This document shows positions 1 to 7,500 of a stretch of 11,616 nt of DNA, in pieces. This DNA comes from an uncultured bacterium. GTDB lineage: Bacteria > Bacteroidota > Bacteroidia > CAILMK01. Each line of letters starts with the position of its first letter. Within the stretch, counting starts at the first letter, position 1. The stretch lies in the NCBI GenBank assembly GCA_903835275.1, contig CAILMK010000622.1, forward strand, positions 1 through 11,616. Direction: 5' to 3'. The position numbers and the translations under genes were made by a program. The notes under the pieces were generated by a model. That model was not told the DNA's origin. It searched no databases and saw nothing but the letters and a program-made list of their open reading frames with translations.

Positions 1-1410
1 GCACCTGATCCTGTACCACCTCCCAATCCAGACGTAATAAACACCAGATCAGATCCTTTAACTATCTCCATTAGCTTTGCTTTATTTTCTTCTGCTGCTT
101 TCAATCCTATTGTGGAAATTGCAAAATATATTCGCTCACTTTCGGAGGACTTTTTGAAAAGCGATTATAAGGTAAGGAATCTGGGTATTTACAATGGCAG
201 GCTGGAGTATTGTGATTATTCCATCAATGAAAGGTTTGCCATGGAATTTAATCCGGTGACTATTATTGGTGACAGCCTTAGTAAATCTCATAAACTGGAC
301 AGGTTGTATTTGAAAAGTGGTATAAAGCCTTACGGGGATTTAGCAGTCACACTCATAGTGAATCCTAAAAAAGTTTCAGACTTCAACATGTATTATAAGA
401 TGGAAAAAGTACCGGTGCCACTTTTCAATCCCTACCTGATAACATACACATCTTTCCCACTGGATAGGGGTACTATTGAGTTCAATGGAACCTGGGATCT
501 GAGGGGCGAAATGCTGGTAAGCCAAAACCATTTAATCATTACAGATCCGCGTGTTACCAAGCGTGTGAAAAGGAAAGATTCCAAGTGGATCCCGATGCCA
601 TTGATCATGGCTTTTATCCGTGAACGTGGCAATGTAATAGATTATGAAATTCCGGTGACGGGCAGTTTGAAAAATCCTAGCTTTCATCTGCACGATGTAA
701 TTATGGACATGGTGAAAAATATATTTGTAAAACCTGTGACTACTCCTTATAGGATGGAAGTAAAAAATATTGAAACCACTATTGAAAAAGACCAGAAATT
801 GCAATGGCAGATGAGGCAAACCAAAATGACCCGGCGCCAGGACAGGTTTGTAGCGAAAATAATTGATTACCTTAAAAAGAATCCTGGTGTTGCAATAAAT
901 GTGTATCCTGTGGTGTATTCCGATAAGGAGAAAGAGTATATACTGTTTTATGAGGCAAAAAAGAGATTTTATCTTATAGAGCATAAAATGAAGCCAGGTT
1001 CCTATACTGAGGATGATTCCGAAAAGGTTGATAAAATGTCTTCCAAGTCCCCTGCATTTGTTAGTTTTATGAACAGGGCTATTCCTGATAAAATGATGCC
1101 AACCTTGCAGCAAAAGTGCAATGCCCTTTTAGGGGAAAACTATATAAATTATAAATTCAATCAATTGGTTAAAGACAGGCAAAAGGAATTCATATCACTT
1201 TTTAATGCAAAGGGAGTTGGCTCCCAATTGAAAATGCTGGGTGGTGAATTTTCAATACCCTACAATGGGTTTTCCTATTATAAAATAAATTATAAAAGTG
1301 AAATCCCGTCTACGCTTTCAGAGGCCTATAAGGATCTAAACTTACTAAACGAAGAAGATCCGCGTAAAAATTATTTAACAGAACGGATCATCGCGGACCA
1401 TAAACCGTAG
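1..1410 (+). CDS. DUF748 / AsmA-like envelope protein, C-terminal part (5' end outside window)
   Basis: The reading frame is open from base 1 (469 codons visible, stop TAG at 1408-1410), so the true start lies upstream; the GTG at 112 is internal. From about visible residue 37 the protein matches the DUF748 pattern I know: a 'nG.leycD' stretch (IYNGRLEYCD), alternating beta-strands, 'LDRGTIEFNGTWDL', then the signature PMPLIMAFIRERGNVIDYEIPV followed by GSLKNPSFHL (about residues 198-233). In that family the equivalent reads roughly 'LaLaLLkdrnGvIdldlPVsGsldDPeF'. A charged C-terminal region follows (about 260-330), at the place where proteobacterial members carry an OmpA-like end; here it is divergent and I cannot assign it. 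DUF748 proteins resemble AsmA-type envelope proteins that span or act between the membranes; a role in outer-membrane homeostasis is inference. It converges on the next gene with 15 bp between stops, so it is not co-transcribed with anything visible. Confidence 0.85.
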   Translation, partial: APDPVPPPNPDVINTRSDPLTISISFALFSSAAFNPIVEIAKYIRSLSEDFLKSDYKVRNLGIYNGRLEYCDYSINERFAMEFNPVTIIGDSLSKSHKLDRLYLKSGIKPYGDLAVTLIVNPKKVSDFNMYYKMEKVPVPLFNPYLITYTSFPLDRGTIEFNGTWDLRGEMLVSQNHLIITDPRVTKRVKRKDSKWIPMPLIMAFIRERGNVIDYEIPVTGSLKNPSFHLHDVIMDMVKNIFVKPVTTPYRMEVKNIETTIEKDQKLQWQMRQTKMTRRQDRFVAKIIDYLKKNPGVAINVYPVVYSDKEKEYILFYEAKKRFYLIEHKMKPGSYTEDDSEKVDKMSSKSPAFVSFMNRAIPDKMMPTLQQKCNALLGENYINYKFNQLVKDRQKEFISLFNAKGVGSQLKMLGGEFSIPYNGFSYYKINYKSEIPSTLSEAYKDLNLLNEEDPRKNYLTERIIADHKP

Positions 1411-1443
1411 GGATTTGTGTGTTAATTATTCCTTCACAAATTT
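1411..1443. terminator. Weak inverted repeat between convergent stops
   Basis: ATTTGTG (1413-1419) and CACAAAT (1435-1441) form a perfect 7-bp inverted repeat around a 15-nt loop, extendable by two G-T pairs. It lies at the junction of two convergent genes and partly inside the 3' end of the minus-strand gene. It is AT-rich with a long loop, so a bidirectional terminator is only a possibility. Confidence 0.2.
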
Positions 1444-3933
1444 TAGTTTCTGTACTCCTTGTTTGTTTTGAATGCTCAGGAGATAGATTCCGGGATTTAT
1501 GCCTTGCAAGTTAATGAAATGATTGTTTTCTCCTGGCATGATATGAATATTACCGTTGTTAATAATTCTTCCTTCAGCGTCGGAAATAAAATAAGAGAAT
1601 GTTTCATTTTCCATAGAATTCACTTGCAAATTCAAAACTGAACTGGCAGGATTTGGAGATATTTTTATATCGAAATTTGATTTGGCGGATTGTATCCCGC
1701 TAACCAGTTTTCCTACTGTAAAGGAATCGGTTTTTAAATAAATGGCTTGGTATTGCAATATTGAGTTCACCTGTTCGTTGTTGGAAAATGAAAGTACAAA
1801 CGGATTGAATCCTGAAGGTATAGTGGAAGCAATCTTGAAAAGCAAACTACCAATTTTTCCATAACCGGAACTGTCTTTTTGGTCGGTACGCACCATTGCC
1901 ATATCTATTTGCCCTGAGTATGGAACAACAACCATACTCAAGGGTTTTGCGCTCAGCCAGCATGAAGATAAATCACTGGAAACGCTTTCTATCAGAGAGG
2001 CATCATACAGGACTGAAAATGCAAGTCCGTAAATATTTTTTGCAGGAATCGTACTGCTGCCATACATGATGTCTGCCTGTACCAAATCACCGGCCTTTGC
2101 GCTGTCCTTATTGAATACAAAATACAGGGGAGGGTCTGTCGGCTTGCCTTGATTAATAATTGTATTTTTAGGATGAACCTTGGAATAATTTGCTGATATG
2201 GCAAGAGTATCGGAGGAATTGATGATACTATCGCCATTACAATCGGCATGTTTGAAGTTCACATAAGAAGAAAAAGTGTCCTTCCAATCCATGCAGGGTT
2301 GCTCTAACCAGTTTATAGAAGCGGTTGGCCTTGCCGGTCCGCTTTTGCTGTATCCTGCCCCTATATTCAAAAGATCTTTTACATCAACTACCCTGTCACG
2401 GTTGGCATCGCCGGGCCATACAGGAATGGTGTCAATGAATATAGGGTAATCTATGGAGTCAGCGCAGCCATATCTGCAATTGGCGCTGAGGTGGATATTG
2501 CCCTTGGTTCCTTTTCCCCAGGCTACTCTTATTGAATCGTTGTTTTTGTTTGCAAATATAATTGTGCCTCCTTTCACTATCCAGCTGTAAACTAAATTTG
2601 TATCCGTTATAACTGAATATGAATTTGTATCCATTGCTTTAACAGCATTATTCCCTTTTATAGCCAGTCGCATATTACAATCGGACGATAGTTTCCAGAC
2701 TTTATTCAAAGAGGAATAAATCATGCTATTCCTTTTATCAAAAGTTACGAGTGAATTTCCGTAACGATCAAAATCGGGAAAAAGTGGAAATGTTTTCCTC
2801 TGTGTCATATTACGGTCAAATGCAAGCAATAGTTTTTGGTCATTTACAGCAAGTACAGTATCTGTGAAAAGATAATAATTGCCGAAACGATCCAGTGTTA
2901 AATGATTGGCATCGTATTCAGAATAGGTAAGTGGAATGCTTTGCCAGGAACAATTGAATGAGCTATCAATTTTAATCGTATATGAATTCCAGTTTTGATT
3001 CTGGTAAGTTGCAGCTTTCCCCCATAACAATTCACCGTCATGTGAAGCTTGAGAGGTTCTCCCTGCAATGAATATATTTCCGTTATCATCAAATGAAAAA
3101 CTCGCCGCAAAATCTGGAAATATATAGTACATGCCAAGATCCATCGTCGAAACGCCGCCTGATAAAGTGTATCGAGTTATTGCCTCAAAATAGGCATCAA
3201 GACTCGACGTATCGAATGATTCTCCTATTGCATAATAGTTGCCAAATTTATCCAGGCCTGAAGAAATGAAATATGTTGAATCTAATCCGTAGCCATATTT
3301 AGGAAGATAGTTGACAAACGGAGTCACAATGCTGTCTGTTATTTTACCTGTTGTATCCAGTTTAAATATGAATATCTTTAAATTCGGATAAACCCCAATG
3401 ATACCGGCCGCATAAACAGCTCCTCCGGGGTTAACAGAAATATTATTTAACGTATATGGATAAACAATTGTATCGCACCATAAATAGGTGCCTTTTGAAT
3501 CAAAGCAGATAATCAGGGAATATGCATAGCTTGATCCACCCTGGGAAATAATGACTCTTCCGCTTGTATCTGTAAATATTTCATTTACGGTGTTAATATT
3601 ACCATTGAAGGTCCCCCATAGTTTTACTCCGTTACTGTCATATTTTTCAATAAAGGCAGAGCCTGCCTTGGTGTTTTTTGGTTGATGCGCCCCTGCGGTG
3701 GTAATGCCGCTGGTATCAGGACTACGGCCGGTAACATATAAATTGTTTTTTGAGTCCACAAAAGTTTTGGTGATCACTGTGTTTTTGGTATTTTTACCAA
3801 TACTGATAACATTCTTTGGCGAAGAGTATTTTACCGGAAATCCCTTTGCTGAAACTTCATTACTATGCAACTGCCCGGCTATGGATAGAATTACAGTAAG
3901 CAAAAATAATTTTGGCAAACAATTGTAAGTCAT
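1426..3933 (-). CDS. T9SS-exported surface protein: SBBP-like propeller, PKD-like, dockerin, cohesin-like, sorting domain
   Basis: An 835-aa protein (start CAT 3931-3933, stop 1426-1428 read on the minus strand). Residues 1 to about 24 are a signal peptide (LFLLTVILSIAG core). About 40-410 holds repeated 'D..GN.Y..G......ikyd..G' units such as VDSKNNLYVTGRS, DKFGNYYAIGES and DDNGNIFIAGRT, typical of SBBP-type beta-propellers. About 425-505 is PKD-like (YSWIVKGG, VAWGKG, GCADS). Two calcium loops of dockerin type follow: DANRDRVVDVKD (from 509) and DCNGDSIINSSD (from about 564), separated by a 'GPARP.AS.NW' linker that I recognise from Bacteroidota surface proteins. About 599-719 is cohesin-like (NIYGLAFSVLYD). 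About 752-835 is a T9SS type A sorting domain (ISPNPASSVLNLQV, GIYLLSIQ, KFVKE). It should cross the outer membrane by T9SS and end on the surface or outside. Its ligand is unknown. It is transcribed away from the cassette genes, so it is probably an independent unit. Confidence 0.88.
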   Translation of the reverse strand: MTYNCLPKLFLLTVILSIAGQLHSNEVSAKGFPVKYSSPKNVISIGKNTKNTVITKTFVDSKNNLYVTGRSPDTSGITTAGAHQPKNTKAGSAFIEKYDSNGVKLWGTFNGNINTVNEIFTDTSGRVIISQGGSSYAYSLIICFDSKGTYLWCDTIVYPYTLNNISVNPGGAVYAAGIIGVYPNLKIFIFKLDTTGKITDSIVTPFVNYLPKYGYGLDSTYFISSGLDKFGNYYAIGESFDTSSLDAYFEAITRYTLSGGVSTMDLGMYYIFPDFAASFSFDDNGNIFIAGRTSQASHDGELLWGKAATYQNQNWNSYTIKIDSSFNCSWQSIPLTYSEYDANHLTLDRFGNYYLFTDTVLAVNDQKLLLAFDRNMTQRKTFPLFPDFDRYGNSLVTFDKRNSMIYSSLNKVWKLSSDCNMRLAIKGNNAVKAMDTNSYSVITDTNLVYSWIVKGGTIIFANKNNDSIRVAWGKGTKGNIHLSANCRYGCADSIDYPIFIDTIPVWPGDANRDRVVDVKDLLNIGAGYSKSGPARPTASINWLEQPCMDWKDTFSSYVNFKHADCNGDSIINSSDTLAISANYSKVHPKNTIINQGKPTDPPLYFVFNKDSAKAGDLVQADIMYGSSTIPAKNIYGLAFSVLYDASLIESVSSDLSSCWLSAKPLSMVVVPYSGQIDMAMVRTDQKDSSGYGKIGSLLFKIASTIPSGFNPFVLSFSNNEQVNSILQYQAIYLKTDSFTVGKLVSGIQSAKSNFDIKISPNPASSVLNLQVNSMENETFSYFISDAEGRIINNGNIHIMPGENNHFINLQGINPGIYLLSIQNKQGVQKLKFVKE

Positions 3934-3951
3934 TTTATGGTTTTAAGCGTT

Positions 3952-3964
3952 TGATCATAGATCA
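3952..3964. promoter_or_regulatory. Palindrome TGATC-ATA-GATCA in leader of minus-strand gene
   Basis: TGATC (3952-3956) and GATCA (3960-3964) are perfect 5-bp arms around ATA. The palindrome abuts the putative leftward -7 box, between it and the start codon at 3933. It could be an operator or leader hairpin, but a motif of this size may also occur by chance. Confidence 0.25.
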
Positions 3965-4001
3965 CAAATATATATTTAAAAGAATAGTATTAATTAACAA
4001 A
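3965..4001 (-). promoter_or_regulatory. Putative leftward promoter for the dockerin/cohesin gene
   Basis: On the minus strand TATATTTG (3972 down to 3965) fits the Bacteroidota -7 consensus TAnnTTTG. A TTTG lies at 4001-3998, but the 25-nt gap is longer than the usual 19-21. The resulting leader would be about 25 nt. The -7 match is good; the -33 assignment is weak. Confidence 0.35.
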
Positions 4002-4058
4002 CGGCAGGATTTTATATATAAAAGGTGGAAAATGGCAATGAACGGAATTTCAGTGTGC

Positions 4059-4088
4059 TTTGCAAAGTCTTTTAATTTTGTAACTTTG
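4059..4088 (+). promoter_or_regulatory. Bacteroidota-type promoter for cassette A
   Basis: TTTG (4059-4062) is followed after 18 nt by TAACTTTG (4081-4088), a full match to the TAnnTTTG -7 box with near-canonical spacing. A second TAnnTTTG copy, TAATTTTG, sits just upstream at 4073-4080. Transcription would begin around 4095, leaving a very short leader before the ATG at 4110 and no room for a classical Shine-Dalgarno, as is common in this phylum. Confidence 0.6.
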
Positions 4089-4110
4089 TCTTGATTATCA
4101 ACAAGACAAA
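4085..4110. promoter_or_regulatory. Perfect 9-bp-arm inverted repeat over promoter and start codon
   Basis: TTTGTCTTG (4085-4093) and CAAGACAAA (4102-4110) are perfect inverted copies around an 8-nt spacer. The left arm contains the TTTG of the -7 box and the right arm ends on the A of the start codon. Nested in it is a second palindrome, TTGAT-T-ATCAA (4091-4101). As DNA it has the look of a repressor operator; as RNA only the right half would be in the transcript. No comparable repeat was found before cassette B. Confidence 0.4.
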
Positions 4111-4523
4111 TGGTAAGAACTCGTTTATTTTTTATTTTCATACTCCTTTTTACAGGAATATCAGGTCTTCGTGCACAGGGGAAGACAGGCTCTAAAAGCA
4201 AAGCTCCCAAAGTGGCTGATACTGCCAATTATCCCTATTGGATCCAGATGATGGATGATACGGGTGTGGTCTTCGCAAAAGCAGAAAGAGCATTTTACCT
4301 GTATTGGAAAAACAGGCCAACGCCTCAAAATGATAATGAAGAAAACGAAAAGGGTTTTGAGGGTGAAGGAAAAGAAAACATCAAATATGCCTACGAATAC
4401 AAACGCTTCAAGTCATGGGAGCAATCGGCTAAGAACCTCGTTGGTCCGGATGGAAAGATATTAAGTCCGGCAAGGCAGATTGAGATATGGGAACAAAATC
4501 ATAAAGCAAAAAATGAAAAGTAA
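4110..4523 (+). CDS. Small exported protein of unknown function (cassette A), partner of the downstream giant
   Basis: A 137-aa protein with a clear signal peptide (RLFFIFILLFTGISG core, cut near A22/Q23) and no cysteine in the mature part, so it is not a lipoprotein. The start at 4110 is fixed by the promoter and the hydrophobic N-terminus. After a basic linker the conserved core runs from W44: W-I-Q, F..YW (62-66), PQNDNEE (72-78), GFEGEG (82-87), YEYKRFK (95-101), W103-E104, DGKIL and EIWEQ. These blocks recur almost unchanged in the protein at 8670-9086. I recall a related W...YW...K.FKRWE region at the N-terminus of many Bacteroidota T9SS propeller proteins, suggesting this is a stand-alone version, perhaps a periplasmic or surface partner of the giant. 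The acidic middle and aromatic pattern give no catalytic motif. Its last 11 bp overlap the next gene. Confidence 0.8.
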   Translation: MVRTRLFFIFILLFTGISGLRAQGKTGSKSKAPKVADTANYPYWIQMMDDTGVVFAKAERAFYLYWKNRPTPQNDNEENEKGFEGEGKENIKYAYEYKRFKSWEQSAKNLVGPDGKILSPARQIEIWEQNHKAKNEK

Positions 4524-7500
4524 AAGCCATTTCTCAGTAACCTCCTTCACTTGCATCACGAGAGCGAGAACGCTTTTTATCGTTATGGCTTTCTTGTTTT
4601 CCAATCAATTTCTCCATGCTCAAAACGCATCATTTTCACAGGTTGGGCCAGTAAAGTTTCCCCAGGATCCGAGTGTGCAGACAACAGGTATGGGCAGAGT
4701 TTGCCAGGTTGTTTTTCATCCTACGGATAGCAATATTATTTTCGCCATTTCATCCTCGGGTGGCCTATGGCGTTCTATCAATAAAGGTGCTACCTGGCGT
4801 TCCCTTACGGATGACCTGCCTTATACGAGATGTGCATGTCTGCTCATCAATCCTAAGAACCCGAAGACCATGTGTCTCGGCACCGGTGACCCTAATTATT
4901 ATTATGCAAGCCTTGGAGTTTGGAAAACAACTGATGGAGGAAAAACCTGGAATCCGATTGGCAAATCAATTAGTTCTTATCTCATTTCAAAAATGGTGAT
5001 GAGTCCTTATGATACCAGTGTGATCATAGCGGCAACATCCAATGGTATTTATAAAAGTACCAATGCCGGAAGTTCATGGAAACTAAAATCAACCTCTGAT
5101 TATTTCCGGGAATTACTCATTAAACCCAATAGCAATAACACCCTATACGCAGGATCCTTTAATAATTTTTATTATTCTACGGATCTCGGTGAGAGCTGGA
5201 CGGGAAAAGTCCTGAAAGCCAAGGATACTATGTCAGGCATTGCACTCGCTGTTACTCCTGCCGATTCCAATGTGGTTTATGCGGCGGGCTGGAGACGAAG
5301 CGGCAATCCTACTTTTTTCGGAGGTATGTTTAAATCCACCAATAGCGGAAAAACATTTACCAAGATTATTGATACGCCGAATGTACTTGGCTATAGCTGG
5401 AATGGTACATCCAACGATGGACAGGGAGCATATAACCTGGCTATTTGTGCGGATCCCAATAATGCGAGTACAGTTTATATCAGCGCAATCAATATCTGGA
5501 AATCGATTAATTCGGGAAAAAACTGGACGCTCAAATCTTATTGGGTAAATGGCGTTCATGCCGATAAACACGGAATGGAATTTTCTCCTTTTAACAGTAA
5601 TGAATTATACGTTAATCATGACGGGGGAGTGGATAGATCCAAAGATGGAGGAAATACATGGACCACTATTAGTGATGGGCTTTCTGCATCGGAATTTTAT
5701 ACCCTTGGGCAAAGTGTAACCCGAAGGGATATTTGTATAGGCGGGCTTCAGGATAACGGTGTGGATCTGATCAGAAATAAAATTACCTATACTGTTCAGG
5801 GTGGCGACGGAACGGATGATTATGTATTCGATCGTAAAGACACTTCCTATTATTACGAAGAACGTTATTCCGATCGTCATAATGCAAACACGTATGCGGT
5901 TGATTATATCGGATCTGTGGGTATCATGGAAATGTCAAAGACGGATACCAATGTTGCCTACTGCGGTAGCTTTCATTTGGAACGCAGCAAAAATTTCCGT
6001 GCGGCAGCTGCCAGCGTTGCCTGGACAAGTATCAGTGATAGCGTTCCGAATATTTTGAATTCAATTTCCACTTCAAGATTTTCATCTAATTTATTATACT
6101 ATTCAGATTATTACTGGCGTTTGTTCCGCAGTGATAATATCCTTGCTACCAAGCCAAAATATACCACCTTATATCCACCGGATAACACCACTTATGTAAC
6201 GCAGGTTCTTGCGAGCCCTTTCAATGTAAACCATGTATATCTTACCCAGAATACTGCCTTCTACGTTTCCCGCGATAAAGGAAAAAGCTGGGTGAATATG
6301 AGTACTGGATTGCCGGGAGCTTATATCAGGAAATTTGTAGCGGACCAGTATGACACAGACACAGGTTTGTACGCAGCTACCTACAATGGCATTTATTATA
6401 CAAACAGCAAACTGAAAAAATGGATATTCTTTTCCGGTTCCATGCCTTCTGTTGCAAGCATCAGTGATTTGGAAATGTATAATGACAGCACACCGAATAG
6501 TTGTATTCGTGTTTCTACTTTTGGAAGAGGTATCTGGCAAAGCAGCTTGTATCGCGATCTTCACAGAATGCCGAAAGCGGATTTCACCATGAATAGCACA
6601 TCATCGGATCCATGTCCTAATGCATACATCCTGAATGACCTCAGCGAAGGTGCAATTACTTCAAGACAATGGATCATTTCTCCTTCCTCCGGATATAGAT
6701 ACATTAATGGCAGCGATAGTTCGAGTCGTAATCCTGAAATATTATTTTTAGAACCCGGGGTGTATTATATTAGTCTTAAGGTGGGAAATCCTGCAGGTGC
6801 AGACGTAAAAACGCAAACGCTGCATATTTCAACTTCAACTCTTGCAGCAACGTGCTTGCCCTATACAAAAATTCCCTGCTGTTATTATATCGGAATAGCA
6901 AGATTTGAACTGAACACCATTGATAATTCTTCCTGGTACAGCACGGATAATTATATCAACGTGGAAGATTATACCTGTTCCCAATCCACTGTTTTAAGGG
7001 CAGGCAACAAATATACTGTGTATGTAACCAATGGCACATACAACGATGAGAATGTAAAAATGTATATTGATTATAATAATAACGGAAGCTTTACTGATGC
7101 CGGCGAACTGGTTGGAAAAATTAGTCCGGGCAGGGGCAGGCGTTCCTTTACATTTACCGTCCCTTCCAATCCGAAAATAGTAGATACGTTTTTGCGATTG
7201 CGAGTGATGAGTGATTTTTATACACTGAAAGGCCCTTGTGATACCCTTGGGTACGGGGAAGCGGAGGATTATTCCGTAATGATAGACTCGGGCAGACCAA
7301 TCGTGAAAGTAATTGTTCCTGCACAAAGCAGTTCAAGTTATATTGCTATCTTTAATGTGAGTGAACCTGTCACAGGTTTTGATTCTACAGATATTTCGGT
7401 TAGCAGTGCTATCTTGACGAACTTTCATCAACTCGATGATCATAATTATGCAGCTACCATACATCCGGGAATAAACAGAAGCACTATTAAGGTCTCAGTA

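Larger units (their letters stand above)
3934..4109. other. Divergent intergenic region
   Basis: An AT-rich, 176-bp non-coding stretch between divergently transcribed genes. It contains a well-formed rightward Bacteroidota promoter, a weaker leftward one and two inverted repeats, all listed separately. The short open frames crossing it look like chance and share no motif with the neighbouring proteins. Confidence 0.7.

Noticed and set aside
532..1113. A 193-codon minus-strand frame inside the DUF748 gene
   Set aside because: It is antisense to a protein with clear family motifs and shows low-complexity, His/Ile/Phe-rich composition typical of shadow frames.
3912..4094. A 60-codon plus-strand frame crossing the divergent promoter region
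   Set aside because: It overlaps both the start of the minus-strand gene and the cassette promoter; composition looks like chance.
3962..4228. An 88-codon minus-strand frame over the divergent region and the start of the small gene
   Set aside because: It lies antisense to a well-supported exported protein and has no recognisable domain.
4480..4512. Upstream in-frame ATG for the cassette A giant
   Set aside because: It would add MRYGNKIIKQK before a normal signal peptide and increase the overlap; the ATG at 4513 gives a typical export signal.
5000..6300. Sialidase function for the propeller giants based on the Asp-boxes
   Set aside because: Asp-boxes are structural and occur in many propellers; no sialidase FRIP motif or catalytic set was seen.
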